Shown: positions 18,394 through 28,123, counted from the stretch's first letter. The stretch is DNA of 64,000 nucleotides from Paenibacillus montanisoli (GCF_003268025.1 NZ_QLUW01000006.1:372001-436000); one strand, 5' to 3'. The notes: generated from the sequence alone by a model not told the origin. A program made the numbers and translations.

Positions 18394-20421
18394 ATGAGAC
18401 AGCGTTTACGATTCATAACCACGCTTATCTTTGCAGTTGCGTTGTGCCTGTCGTTGATTCCAGGCTATGCATTTGCAGAAGCGACTTATAAAACTTATTC
18501 CGGCATCTTTCGGACGCCGGATGCTTACGAGCCTGCGGGCATAATCGAGAAGGCCGGGGACACGGATTTCGCGGCTCCGTCCGACATCTATATCGACAAG
18601 ACGGATACGCTTTACGTAGCGGATATGGACAATAAGCGGATCGTCGTGATGAGCCGCGACGGATCGCTGATCCGCTCGTTCGGCGAAGATGTTCTGCAGA
18701 AACCGACCGGCGTCTTCGTGGACGAGAAGGGCACCATTTTCGTAGCGGACTTCGGTCTGGAAAAAGTGCTCAAGTTCGGCAGCGACGGCAAGGTGGAGCA
18801 AGAGTTTGTACGACCCGATTCGCCGCTCTACGGCAAAAATACGCCGTTCAAGCCGCTGAAGGTTACCGTCGACAGGCGGGGAAATGTGTATATCGTCAGC
18901 GAGGGGACAACGAACGGCGTTATTCAAATGAATCCGTCAGGCGACTTCGTTGGATTTTTCGGTCAGAATCAAACCCAGCCGTCCGCCAAAATGATGCTGC
19001 AGCGCTTCTTCTTCACGGAGAAGCAGCTGGAGAAGCTGTTTAAGATCGTACCTAACTCGCCGACCAACATTTCGATTGACGCGAAAGGGCTCATTTATAC
19101 GGTGACGCAGGGCGATGAGCAGGAATCGATCAAACGGCTGAATATTTCGGGCTACAACATGCTGAGGCCCGGCATTTATCGCGATCCGCTGTATACCGAC
19201 ATGTTCGTGGCGAACGATGGGAATATATTTTTGATCAGCGAGAAAGGCCAATTTTACGAAATCGATACGGAAGGTAATCTGCTGTTTAAATCGGGCTCGC
19301 CGGACGACGGCAAATCCCGCAGCGGCTTAATTCTGAACGGTTCCGGCATCGCGCTCGATTCCAAAGGCTACATCTATATCGCAGACAAGGGAAGAAATGC
19401 GATCCAGCTGTACGAGCCGACCGAATTCGTAACGCTTGTGCACAGCGCGCTGAATCTGTATAAGGACGGCTACTATGTCGAGAGCGAGCAGCCATGGCGC
19501 GAAGTGGAGCAGCGCAACAGCTTTTTCCATTTGGCTCACATCGGATTAGGCAACGCCTACATGAAACAGCAGCTCTATACGGATGCGATGGATGAGTACA
19601 AAAAAGCCTTCAATCTTCCGGGCTACTCCAACGCCTACTGGGAAGTCCGCAACGCTTGGCTGCAATCCAATTTGATTCGCGTACTTCTTATTTTGATCGG
19701 CTGTTATGCGCTTTGGTCCGTGCTTAAACGCGTCCATCGCCGCACGGGCGCATTCGCGGCGGTTGTCGGTATAAGAAACGGCGTGCTGAGCGTGAGGTTG
19801 ATACGCGAACTTCTGTTTACGGGCCGGTTTATTAAGAGACCGCTTGACGGACTCTACGGACTCAAAGAAGAAGGCAGAGTGTCCAATCTCTCGGCTACGG
19901 TTTTGTACGCTCTGTTTATCGTCGAGTACATTTTTACGCTCTACTATACCGGTTTTATTTTCAATCCGCTTGGAGCATTGGGCGTCAATCTTGTGAAGGA
20001 TCTTACGACGGCGCTCGCGCCGCTTATCGTATGGGTAATCTCCAACTACCTCGTCAGTACGATCAGCGAAGGGGAAGGCAAGTTTTCGGAGGTCTATCAA
20101 GGAACGATTTACGCGCTTGCGCCGTATCTCATTTTCCATCCGATCGTCGTTATCGTTTCCAACGTACTGACGGTCAACGAGGCGTTTCTGTTTGATTTCG
20201 CCAATACGATCATTATCGTATGGTGCGCGGTGCTGCTCTTCATGATGGTGAAGGAAGTGCACGACTATACGATTCGGGGAACGATCCGGAACTTATTCAT
20301 TACGATGTTTACGATGCTGATCTTAAGTCTGGTGCTGTTTATCGTGTATGTCATCTTGCATCAGGTTTACGATTTCGCCGATTCTGTCATACAGGAGATG
20401 ATTACGCGTGCGGAACTATAA
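18394..20421 (+). CDS. Six-blade NHL-repeat protein with C-terminal YIP1-like membrane domain
   Basis: A 675-residue protein. Signal sequence (1-26), six NHL repeats (about 45-350; e.g. 'PSDIYIDKTDTLYVADMDN', 'PTGVFVDEKGTIFVADFG', 'GIALDSKGYIYIADKGRN') forming a probable beta-propeller outside the cell, a TPR-like helix pair ('LGNAYMKQQLYTDAMDEYKKA'), a TM helix near 425 and a five-helix YIP1-like domain (about 480-670). I chose the ATG at 18394 (GGGAGG upstream); the longer frame lies inside the permease gene. It is embedded between ABC permeases, so a role in sensing or delivering the substrate is inferred. Its 3' end overlaps the next gene by 14 bases. Confidence 0.85.
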   Translation: MRQRLRFITTLIFAVALCLSLIPGYAFAEATYKTYSGIFRTPDAYEPAGIIEKAGDTDFAAPSDIYIDKTDTLYVADMDNKRIVVMSRDGSLIRSFGEDVLQKPTGVFVDEKGTIFVADFGLEKVLKFGSDGKVEQEFVRPDSPLYGKNTPFKPLKVTVDRRGNVYIVSEGTTNGVIQMNPSGDFVGFFGQNQTQPSAKMMLQRFFFTEKQLEKLFKIVPNSPTNISIDAKGLIYTVTQGDEQESIKRLNISGYNMLRPGIYRDPLYTDMFVANDGNIFLISEKGQFYEIDTEGNLLFKSGSPDDGKSRSGLILNGSGIALDSKGYIYIADKGRNAIQLYEPTEFVTLVHSALNLYKDGYYVESEQPWREVEQRNSFFHLAHIGLGNAYMKQQLYTDAMDEYKKAFNLPGYSNAYWEVRNAWLQSNLIRVLLILIGCYALWSVLKRVHRRTGAFAAVVGIRNGVLSVRLIRELLFTGRFIKRPLDGLYGLKEEGRVSNLSATVLYALFIVEYIFTLYYTGFIFNPLGALGVNLVKDLTTALAPLIVWVISNYLVSTISEGEGKFSEVYQGTIYALAPYLIFHPIVVIVSNVLTVNEAFLFDFANTIIIVWCAVLLFMMVKEVHDYTIRGTIRNLFITMFTMLILSLVLFIVYVILHQVYDFADSVIQEMITRAEL

Positions 20422-22672
20422 GTGGCTCAAGATTTTATTAACGTATGGCCTGGCAGCCGCATGCGTTGCATTTTTTTTCTTTATCTATATGGGAGGAAGC
20501 ACGAAGGAGAAAGACGATGTAGCGTCCGCTGAACAGCTGAAAGCCGCGTTCTCGGACAAGCCGGCGGCTCAGCAGCTATCGTCCGCTTATCGGCAGGTTG
20601 CGGAGAACGATCGGCTTATTCTGAAACTCAAGGAAGATACGCTGGCCATCCAAGTTACGAATAAGCAATCGGGCTATGTCTGGTCCTCCGACATCGCCAG
20701 CCCGGAGACAAACGAAACATGGCTCAATTTCATCCATTCCGGCCTGTCCATCGATTATTTCGATAAAGAAAACAACAATGCGATCCGCACCGACTTGTCG
20801 AGTCAAAAGAACAAGACGATCGACGTTACTCCGATCGAGCAAGGCTTCCAAGCGTCGATCCGGTTCCATGACTTGCGCATCGGCTTGGATTTGACCGTGA
20901 AGCTTGAAGGCGATCAGGTCGTCGTCAACATCCCGCAGAAGAGCATTCTGGAAGGCGATCAATTCAAGCTTGGCTCCATTATCGTCTACCCGTTTCTAGG
21001 GGCGACGAAGGGCGGGGATATAAACGGCTATATGTTTATACCCGACGGCTCGGGCGCTTTGATTAAGTTCGCCGACAACAAGGGCAAGTACAAAACGCCG
21101 TACGATGCGAAGATCTACGGCGACAATAAAGGAATCGATATCGAGCGCATCGCCGTCATACCCGAGGACGGGTTTCTGGAAGCTTATCGGGCCCAGTTCC
21201 CCGTGTTTGGCCTTGTGCATGGCGAGAAGCAGCATGCTGTGCTCGGCATGGTGGAGAAGGGCAAGTACAATGCGCGCATTCTCAGCTATCCGAATGGCGT
21301 AAGCACGCCTTACAACTGGTCCACGGCGCAGTTTATCGTTCGCGAATCGTACTTGCAGCCGACGAGCCGCACAATGGGCGGAATCGTCGTATTCGAGAAA
21401 ACGCGCAATCAAGAGGATATGCAGACCCGTTACTCCTTCCTGGAAGGGGAGGATGCAAGCTATATCGGCATGGCGAGAACCTATCGCGGCCGCTTGATCG
21501 CTCAAGGGGCGCTAGGGGCGAAGCCGGCCGCGGCCGGGGAAGCGAATATTCCGCTCCATCTGGATGTGCTTGGCGCAGAGACGGAAGGCGGCTTATTCGC
21601 CAATACGATTCTGCCGATGACGACGGCGAACCAGCTTTCGTCGATGCTTGATCAGCTGTCCGCAGAAGGGGTGAGCCGTACCTCCGTCGTCTTTAAAGGC
21701 TGGAGCAAGGGCGGCTTGTCGGGCACGAATCCTTCGCCGGTCGACTTAGAACCCGTGCTCGGCAGCGCAAGCGATTTTGCCAAGCTGCAAGAGCAAATCG
21801 ATAAGACCGGCGGCAAGCTGTACTATTATTCCGATTTTACAACGGCTTATGACACGTCCAAGAGGTTCCAGCCTCGCAGCGAGGCCGCGACGAAGATCGA
21901 TAAAAAGCTGCTTTCGATGTCGACCGATAAACCGGTTTATCCTTCGAAGTATTACATGTCTGCGAACTATGCGCTAAAGGTTGCCGAAGAAAATGCGAGC
22001 GACTATAAAGCAAGCGGCATCGAAGCTTTGGCCGTCGACGTTACGCCTTACGAGCTGTTCTCCGAACGGGTGGAAGGTGCCGTTTCCAGCCGCAGCAAGT
22101 CGGCGGCAACCTATCATGCGTTGTTCGACAAACTGAAGCCGCAGCTCTCATCGATGGCGATGTATCGCCCGAACGACTATATGCTTCCGTATGCCGACCA
22201 GCTGTTCGGGGTACCGATGGAATCTTCCCAATATACGTATACGAGCGAGACGGTGCCGTTCGAGCAGATCGTGCTGAAGGGGTACAAAAACTATTACGCC
22301 GAGCCGATCAATTTCATGGCGAATCCGCAAAAAAAGCTGCTCAAAATGATCGAGACCGCTTCCTATCCGTCGTATTATTTGACAAGCGAGTCGCCATTCC
22401 GGTTAAGGCTGACCAACTCCAGCGACGTCTACGCATCTGAATTCGCCAGCTGGAAAGCGAACATCGTGAGCACCTACAAGATGCTGAACGAAGCGCTCGG
22501 ACCGGTGCAATATGCGACGATCGAGGATCGCAGCTTGCTTGCCAAAGGCATCGTGCAGGTCACATACTCGAACGGCAAAGCGATCGTGGTCAACTATAAC
22601 GACCAAGCCTATGACGGCAAAGACGTCTCCGTGCCGGCTCTTGGATTTAAGGTAATTGAGGTGAAAGGGTAA
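20408..22672 (+). CDS. DUF5696-like membrane-anchored protein
   Basis: A 754-residue protein with one N-terminal TM helix (about 7-28) and a large extracellular part. It resembles DUF5696 proteins found with sugar transport genes in Paenibacillus: 'TNKQSGYVWSSD', 'YMFIPDGSGALIKF', a GH-like TIM-barrel stretch ('LKGWSKGGLSG', 'YYYSDFTTAYDTSKRF') and a C-terminal 'VVNYNDQAYDGK'. GTG start at 20408 inside the previous gene. Function is not established; enzymatic activity on, or binding of, glycans is inference from fold-like motifs and context. Stop and next start overlap by one base. Confidence 0.72.
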   Translation: MRNYKWLKILLTYGLAAACVAFFFFIYMGGSTKEKDDVASAEQLKAAFSDKPAAQQLSSAYRQVAENDRLILKLKEDTLAIQVTNKQSGYVWSSDIASPETNETWLNFIHSGLSIDYFDKENNNAIRTDLSSQKNKTIDVTPIEQGFQASIRFHDLRIGLDLTVKLEGDQVVVNIPQKSILEGDQFKLGSIIVYPFLGATKGGDINGYMFIPDGSGALIKFADNKGKYKTPYDAKIYGDNKGIDIERIAVIPEDGFLEAYRAQFPVFGLVHGEKQHAVLGMVEKGKYNARILSYPNGVSTPYNWSTAQFIVRESYLQPTSRTMGGIVVFEKTRNQEDMQTRYSFLEGEDASYIGMARTYRGRLIAQGALGAKPAAAGEANIPLHLDVLGAETEGGLFANTILPMTTANQLSSMLDQLSAEGVSRTSVVFKGWSKGGLSGTNPSPVDLEPVLGSASDFAKLQEQIDKTGGKLYYYSDFTTAYDTSKRFQPRSEAATKIDKKLLSMSTDKPVYPSKYYMSANYALKVAEENASDYKASGIEALAVDVTPYELFSERVEGAVSSRSKSAATYHALFDKLKPQLSSMAMYRPNDYMLPYADQLFGVPMESSQYTYTSETVPFEQIVLKGYKNYYAEPINFMANPQKKLLKMIETASYPSYYLTSESPFRLRLTNSSDVYASEFASWKANIVSTYKMLNEALGPVQYATIEDRSLLAKGIVQVTYSNGKAIVVNYNDQAYDGKDVSVPALGFKVIEVKG

Positions 22673-23532
22673 TGGCGAGTTTCCGATTAACGAACAAACG
22701 GCGAAAGGCGCTCGTCGGCATGGCGTTCATAGCACCATGGATCATCGGGTTCTTTCTGTTCGCGCTGCGTCCGATGATTTATGCCCTTTATTTAAGCTTT
22801 CAGAAAGTAAAGGTGACGCCGCTCGGAATTAAAACCGATTATGTAGGCTGGGACAACTACAAGTACGCGTTCGACACCGACCCTCATTTCGTTGAGATGC
22901 TGCTGCGTTATTTAAGAGATATGGCGATGAACGTGCCGATCATCGTGACGTTCTCGCTCATTATCGCGATGCTGATCAATCAGAAGATTCAATTCCGCGG
23001 GACGTTCCGTACGATTTTCTTCCTGCCGGTCATCATTACGAGCGGTCCCGTCATTAACGAACTGCTCAGCCAGGGCGTGACCACGATTCCGAACATCGAG
23101 TCCTATGCGATGTTCGAGCTGGTCAAGGAGAGCTTGACTCCGGCGGTTGCCGATCCGATCATGTATTTGTTTAAGCAAATCATCATGGTGCTTTGGTTCT
23201 CCGGCGTGCAAATCCTGATTTTCCTGGCCGGGCTGCAGAAGGTCGATTCTTCGCTGTACGAGGCGGCGAGAATCGACGGCGCTTCGCCGTGGGAGGCATT
23301 CTGGAAGCTGACGCTGCCGATGCTGATGCCGCTCGTCGTCGTCAATTTCGTGTACACCATCGTTTACGTTTCGACGTTTGCGCTGAATGAAATTATCGTG
23401 ATGATCAGCAAAAGCATGTTCGATACGCTGACCGGCTTCGGCTATGCGACGGCCATCGCGTGGATTTATTTTGTCATGATCGCGATTGTATTGGCCATTT
23501 GGACAGCGGTGCTGAACTCGAGGAATAGTTAG
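22672..23532 (+). CDS. Sugar ABC transporter permease (UgpA/MalF type), second pair
   Basis: Permease of 286 residues; 'RRKALVGMAFIAPWIIGFFLF' begins TM1, and the EAA loop is 'YEAARIDGASPWEAFWKLTLP' (about 198-218). The ATG overlaps the stop of the DUF5696-like gene (TAATG). First member of the operon's second permease pair. Confidence 0.9.
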   Translation: MASFRLTNKRRKALVGMAFIAPWIIGFFLFALRPMIYALYLSFQKVKVTPLGIKTDYVGWDNYKYAFDTDPHFVEMLLRYLRDMAMNVPIIVTFSLIIAMLINQKIQFRGTFRTIFFLPVIITSGPVINELLSQGVTTIPNIESYAMFELVKESLTPAVADPIMYLFKQIIMVLWFSGVQILIFLAGLQKVDSSLYEAARIDGASPWEAFWKLTLPMLMPLVVVNFVYTIVYVSTFALNEIIVMISKSMFDTLTGFGYATAIAWIYFVMIAIVLAIWTAVLNSRNS

Positions 23533-23545
23533 GAGGGGACAGAGA

Positions 23546-24478
23546 GTGAATCGAAGCATCGGCGCTCTGCTGAGCCGTACCCGCAAGCTGCTGCTCGGTG
23601 TCGGCGAGAATGACGGATTTATTTTTAAGCTGGTTGTCTATTCGCTGCTCATCGGAATCGGGTTCATTTATTTGTACCCGCTCCTGTTTATGTTTGTGAA
23701 CAGCTTCATGAGCCTGGACGATCTGGTCAATTCCATGGTCAAGTGGATTCCTTCGGAGCTCTATATCGACAACTATAAGAAGGCGCTCAACGTACTGAAA
23801 TTCCAGGAAACGCTGCTTCAGACCATTATGGTGGCAGGCGTCCCTGCCGTTGTACAGATGGTCATGTCTTCGATCATCGGCTATGGCTTCGCGCGATTCG
23901 ATTTTCCGCTAAAACGGATGTGGTTTGCGCTCATGCTCGCGACGTTCATCATTCCGCCGCAGGTGACGATGATCCCGACTTATTTGCTGTTTAAGGATTA
24001 CAACCTGCTCGGAACGCTGCAGACGTATATTTATCCGGCTCTTTTCGGTCAAGGCCTGAAGGGCGCGCTGTTTATTATGATCTTCTATCAATTTTTCAAA
24101 AAGCTGCCTATCGTGCTGGAAGAAGCGGCTCAAATCGACGGCGCGGGGTATGTGAAAATGTTTTACCGGATTGCCGTTCCTACGGCCGGTCCGGCATTCA
24201 TTATCGTGTTTCTGTTCTCGTTCGTGTGGTATTGGAACGAGTCGGGCTTGGCCGCGCTCTACTTCGGCAACCAACTGACCATTTTGCCGCTGGAGCTGCA
24301 GCGGTTCACCGACAGCTATGCGCGGCTTTACCCGGCGGGCACGCCGGGAAGCCAGCTCAATGAAGCGATCAAGATGGCCGGTACGATGCTGACGATCGCG
24401 CCGCTGCTCATCGTGTACTTCGTGCTGCAGCGCTGGTTCGTGGAGGGTGTCGACCGCTCGGGTATTACGGGCGAATAG
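23546..24478 (+). CDS. Sugar ABC transporter permease (MalG type), second pair
   Basis: Permease of 310 residues with six TM helices and the EAA loop 'LEEAAQIDGAGYVKMFYRIAVP'; it ends 'LQRWFVEGVDRSGITGE', a common MalG-type tail. GTG start at 23546 with GGAGGGG upstream. Last gene of the eight-gene operon; downstream lies the repeat-rich intergenic region. Confidence 0.9.
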   Translation: MNRSIGALLSRTRKLLLGVGENDGFIFKLVVYSLLIGIGFIYLYPLLFMFVNSFMSLDDLVNSMVKWIPSELYIDNYKKALNVLKFQETLLQTIMVAGVPAVVQMVMSSIIGYGFARFDFPLKRMWFALMLATFIIPPQVTMIPTYLLFKDYNLLGTLQTYIYPALFGQGLKGALFIMIFYQFFKKLPIVLEEAAQIDGAGYVKMFYRIAVPTAGPAFIIVFLFSFVWYWNESGLAALYFGNQLTILPLELQRFTDSYARLYPAGTPGSQLNEAIKMAGTMLTIAPLLIVYFVLQRWFVEGVDRSGITGE

Positions 24479-24480
24479 CT

Positions 24481-24646
24481 TTGTGACGGGGAGGGCGCGC
24501 TGCGCGTGCGGGGTCGTTGTTCCGATCGCTGTTGTCCCCGGATTTCTTCGAATTGTATATTCTCTAGTGGTAGAAATCCGGATGACAAAGGCGACCACTT
24601 CGTTTCTCCACAACGACTCCGCCCTGCTTCGCTCGCCCCGTCACAA
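24481..24646. repeat. Long imperfect inverted repeat (MITE-like or structured RNA)
   Basis: Terminal arms TTGTGACGGGG (24481-24491) and CCCCGTCACAA (24636-24646) are perfect complements. Further inward, GTCGTTGT recurs in inverted orientation, and CCGGATTTCT (24538-24547) pairs with AGAAATCCGG (24572-24581). The whole could fold into one long hairpin. Confidence 0.75.
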
Positions 24647-24764
24647 GGGCGCACCGCTTCTCTTTCGCGGTGCTGTTGTAGGGGCAGATGGTGCTCGCTG
24701 ATTGCTTTGGCTCGCAACTTGGCCGCTAGTCGCGGATTCTCGCTGGGCGCGTGTTAGATACGAC

Positions 24765-24955
24765 TCTTGCCGAGTTTTCGACAGATTTCTGTCCAATTGT
24801 AGTACCAGGTAACACTTTGGCCGAGATTTCGGCGAATTTTTGTCGAAGAGTGATACCTGGTATCACTTTTGCTGTGATTTTGACGGATTACCGCTAAAGA
24901 GTAGTACCGGATACCGCTCTTACCGAGATTTCGTAGGATGACAGCTAATGCGAGG
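24765..24955. repeat. Tandem 51-base degenerate direct repeat
   Basis: Three full units (24765-24815, 24816-24866, 24867-24917) and a partial fourth share 'CCGAGATTTCG' near the start and 'GTAGTACC..GGTAACAC'-type ends. Identity is partial, indicating age. Confidence 0.7.
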
Positions 24956-25028
24956 CAACAGTTACTTTTCTGAAACTAAATTAGTTGGTTTTCCGTCAGT
25001 TTTGGTGACTGGCGGCATCGCTTGAACT

Positions 25029-25212
25029 TTAACGAACTCAATCGTGCTTATTTGGCAGAATGCGGCCATTTGGGGAGCTAACGAACCCCAGCAGCGTTAT
25101 TGTGGGTCAAATTGCACGAAACCGCCTCCAACCGACGAAATAAGGTCACCGGAGTTCGTTAGATCAACGGAATCGCAATTTTCGAGTAAATAAGCACGAT
25201 TAGGTTCGTTAG
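25029..25212. repeat. Four-unit CTAACGAAC element, copy B
   Basis: Units at 25029-25053 and 25078-25102 (direct) and 25138-25162 and 25188-25212 (inverted), with unit spacing 49 and 50, exactly as in copy A. Unit 1 of both copies shares TAACGAACTCAATCGTGC. Outer units 1 and 4 can pair over the whole 184 bases. Confidence 0.85.
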
Positions 25213-25292
25213 CTCGCGCAGCCTCGCTGCCAGCCCTAATAAAGATGTGAAGTTCAAGTGTACAATTCAATGACGATGGAGGAATCGCATAG

Positions 25293-26084
25293 ATGACGCA
25301 GAACAATTTCAATGTATCGGACAATGGATGGAAACTCGTATGGAACGAAGAGTTTGACGGGCCGGAAATCGACTTGACCCGCTGGGATTACGATATCGAC
25401 GGCCACGGCTGGGGCAATAACGAGCTGCAGTACTACACGAGAGAGCCGAGAAACGCCTATATCGAGGATTCCAAACTGATCATCAAAGCGATCAAGGAAG
25501 AATACGAGGGAAGTCCGTACACATCGGCAAAGCTGGTTACGCGCAATAAGGTGGACTGGCTGTACGGACGGTTCGAAATTCGCGCGAAGCTGCCTTATGG
25601 ACAAGGCATTTGGCCGGCGTTCTGGATGATGTCGACGGACCTGCAGGTGCACGGCGATTGGCCGAGCGCGGGCGAGATCGACCTTATGGAAATGTGCGGC
25701 CATGAGCCGAACAAGGTGCACGGTACGCTCCATATGGGCAACCCGCATTATTACAAAGGCGACTGCTACGTGCTGGAAAACGGCATTTTCGCCGATGGCT
25801 TCCACACGTTCACGGTGGATTGGACCCCTACGCAAATTCGCTGGTACATAGACGGCGAGCTCTATTACAAGAGCAGCGAATGGTACACGCGCGAATCGGA
25901 GACCGCGGAGAAAGAGCCGTTCCCTGCTCCGTTCAACAAGCCGTTCTACTTGATGCTGAACCTTGCTGTTGGCGGCAACTGGCCCGGCTATCCGGACGAA
26001 ACGACCGTATTCCCGCAAACGCTGGAAGTTGACTATATTCGAATTTATCAACCGGAAGACGGCGTCTACGGACCGGCCATCTAG
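25293..26084 (+). CDS. GH16 family beta-glucanase, apparently cytoplasmic
   Basis: Glycoside hydrolase of 263 residues, a laminarinase-like GH16 that would cut beta-1,3(4)-glucan chains. The active-site strand 'GEIDLMEMCG' carries nucleophile E128 and acid/base E133. Supporting signatures are 'WKLVWNEEFDGPEIDLTRW' at the start and 'FWMMSTD'. It has no signal peptide, whereas most GH16 enzymes are secreted, so it probably acts on imported oligosaccharides. ATG at 25293 with GGAGG upstream. First of five co-directional carbohydrate genes. Confidence 0.9.
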   Translation: MTQNNFNVSDNGWKLVWNEEFDGPEIDLTRWDYDIDGHGWGNNELQYYTREPRNAYIEDSKLIIKAIKEEYEGSPYTSAKLVTRNKVDWLYGRFEIRAKLPYGQGIWPAFWMMSTDLQVHGDWPSAGEIDLMEMCGHEPNKVHGTLHMGNPHYYKGDCYVLENGIFADGFHTFTVDWTPTQIRWYIDGELYYKSSEWYTRESETAEKEPFPAPFNKPFYLMLNLAVGGNWPGYPDETTVFPQTLEVDYIRIYQPEDGVYGPAI

Positions 26085-26105
26085 AAGCGGGGAGGACACG
26101 ACAAC

Positions 26106-28097
26106 ATGATCGAGCAAATCCGACCATATACCGGTATTCGCGCGACGCTATCGCTGCAGCAGACCGAAGAAGGCATCCACATTCCGTTCCAGAACGGCAT
26201 CCCGGTTCCGTCTTTTGACCCGCAAGAACGGCTAAAGCTGGATCTGGGCGGCATCTGGCGCAAACAGCGCTTCGACGCTGACCACGACTTCTCCATGGCC
26301 GCGCGGGACGAACGCTGGTTCGTGCAAGCTGCCGAGGAAGCGGGCGGACGCACGGAAATCAATTACGACGATTCCGCTTGGCAGACCATCCAACTGCCGC
26401 GTCCGGAGAATGAGCTGAAAGGCGTTCCAGAGGCAAACTCCAGCGAGACCTACGAGAACGGCGTCTATTACCGCCGCACGTTTGAGCTCGGCCGCGAATG
26501 GACGGGCAAAACGATCACTTTGCATGCGCTGGCCATCAGCTATGTCGCCGATGTGTGGCTGAACGGCGTTTGGATCGGCTACCATGAGGGCGGATATACG
26601 CCTTTTGCGTTGGATTTGTCCGCGTTTGCCCGGTACGGGGGCATGAATACCCTGGTCATCCGCGTCGATAATCCGCCGTGGGGCAGCCGCGACGATATTA
26701 TTCCGGCTACGGCGGGAACGGACTTTTTCAACTATACCGGCATCATTCACGACCTTTATTTGACCGGCAGCGCCCCTTGCCACATCGCAAGGGTGGACGT
26801 TGTGCCTCTAAATGCGGAAGGGGATGTACGATTTACCGCAGTCGTGGAAAACCGCTCCGCTTTGCCGGTCGAGGTCAGCCTGCAAGGTGCGCTCTTCGAG
26901 GCCGACCAAGCATCGGAGGCGTTCCTTAACTCGCCGTATGCCTCGCAGATCAAAGGAGCTTCCGCTGCATGGGAGGGCGAGCTGGCTGCGTCTGTGAAGC
27001 TGAAGGCTAATGAAACGAAGGCCGTCGAGTTCCGTGTCAAGGTGAAGGACGTGAAACTGTGGGCGTTCTGGCAGCCGAACCTGTACGTGGCGGAATTTAC
27101 GCTGAGCGGCGTTCAAGGCACATCAACGGACCGTTTCCATTCTCAGTTCGGGATTCGCACCGTGGGTACGGAAGGCGCGGACATCCTGCTGAACGGCCGT
27201 CCGGTCTTCCTGGCCGGCATCGCAAGGCACGAGGAGTGGCCGGACACCGGCCGTTCCGCGACGTGGGACCGCATCCGCGCGGATTTGCAGCAAATGCGCG
27301 ATGAGATGCATGTGAATTATGTCCGCACGGCGCACTATCCGAATCATGTGTATACGGGGATGCTCCTTGACCGGCTGGGCCTTGTGACCGCGAGCGAAAT
27401 CCCGCTCTGGCAGTTTACCCGGTCGCATTTCGAGGTGCAGGAGGAGAAGCGGCTAAGCGACCAGATGTGGCGGGAAATGGTGTTCTCCCAGTACAACCGC
27501 CCGTCGGTGATCATGTGGAGCACGCAGAACGAGTCGATCGAGGTGGAGCTCCGCACGGTTTACAATAAACGGCTCGTCCATGATCTGAAGACACGCTATC
27601 CGGACGGACGGCTGACGACGCAAAGCGCGGCGGCGGATCAGCCGGGCGCGCATGACCCTTCGATGGAGCCGCTCGACGTGGCGAGCTGGACGATGTACTT
27701 CGGTATTTTCCATGGCGGCACGTACTATGAAGGCACGAAACAATTTCTGGCGGACGCCCGCCGGCTGTGGCCGGACAAACCGATCGTCAATACCGAGTAC
27801 GGTCACTGGTCGGGCGAGAAGAACGTGGTGTCGGATACGCAGATCGAGACGTACAAAGAAACGATTAGAGCGCTTATGGAGCACGCCGTAATCCGGCCTG
27901 ACGGTACGCGCAATGAAGACGGCTTTGTGGCGGGGATCGACTATTGGATCATGTATGACTGGTACGTGAACCACAACAATTGGATCGACACGTTCGGCAT
28001 TTATGAAATGGACCGCAAGACGATCAAGCCGGTCGGCGAGCTGGTTAAGCAGGATTACAAATCATTCACGGAGCATGAAGGCGGCTTCGTCAAATAA
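26106..28097 (+). CDS. GH2 family glycoside hydrolase
   Basis: A 663-residue cytosolic enzyme with the GH2 order: sugar-binding jelly roll (about 50-210, 'WLNGVWIGYHEGGYTPFALDL'), immunoglobulin-like domain (about 215-345) and TIM barrel (about 350-650). The acid/base is E476 in 'WSTQNES' and the nucleophile E564 in 'NTEYGHW'. GH2 covers beta-galactosidase, glucuronidase and mannosidase activities; sequence alone does not decide which. A GGGGAGGA site precedes the ATG. It lies 21 bases after the GH16 gene. Confidence 0.88.
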   Translation: MIEQIRPYTGIRATLSLQQTEEGIHIPFQNGIPVPSFDPQERLKLDLGGIWRKQRFDADHDFSMAARDERWFVQAAEEAGGRTEINYDDSAWQTIQLPRPENELKGVPEANSSETYENGVYYRRTFELGREWTGKTITLHALAISYVADVWLNGVWIGYHEGGYTPFALDLSAFARYGGMNTLVIRVDNPPWGSRDDIIPATAGTDFFNYTGIIHDLYLTGSAPCHIARVDVVPLNAEGDVRFTAVVENRSALPVEVSLQGALFEADQASEAFLNSPYASQIKGASAAWEGELAASVKLKANETKAVEFRVKVKDVKLWAFWQPNLYVAEFTLSGVQGTSTDRFHSQFGIRTVGTEGADILLNGRPVFLAGIARHEEWPDTGRSATWDRIRADLQQMRDEMHVNYVRTAHYPNHVYTGMLLDRLGLVTASEIPLWQFTRSHFEVQEEKRLSDQMWREMVFSQYNRPSVIMWSTQNESIEVELRTVYNKRLVHDLKTRYPDGRLTTQSAAADQPGAHDPSMEPLDVASWTMYFGIFHGGTYYEGTKQFLADARRLWPDKPIVNTEYGHWSGEKNVVSDTQIETYKETIRALMEHAVIRPDGTRNEDGFVAGIDYWIMYDWYVNHNNWIDTFGIYEMDRKTIKPVGELVKQDYKSFTEHEGGFVK

Positions 28098-28123
28098 GAA
28101 CAGAATGCAGGGGGTTCGCGAGC

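Larger units (their letters stand above)
24479..25292. other. Repeat-dense intergenic region, no gene
   Basis: No gene is supported in these 814 bases. They hold a 166-base long inverted repeat (24481-24646), a 51-base tandem repeat (24765-24955), the four-unit CTAACGAAC element copy B (25029-25212), and the leader of the GH16 gene with a possible TACAAT -10 at 25261. Confidence 0.75.

Noticed and set aside
24481-24646. Calling the inverted repeat an insertion sequence
   Set aside because: There is no transposase frame and no clear target duplication at the ends; kept as a repeat only.
24765-24955. 51-base repeats considered as CRISPR
   Set aside because: Units are degenerate, contiguous and lack unique spacers and any nearby cas gene.
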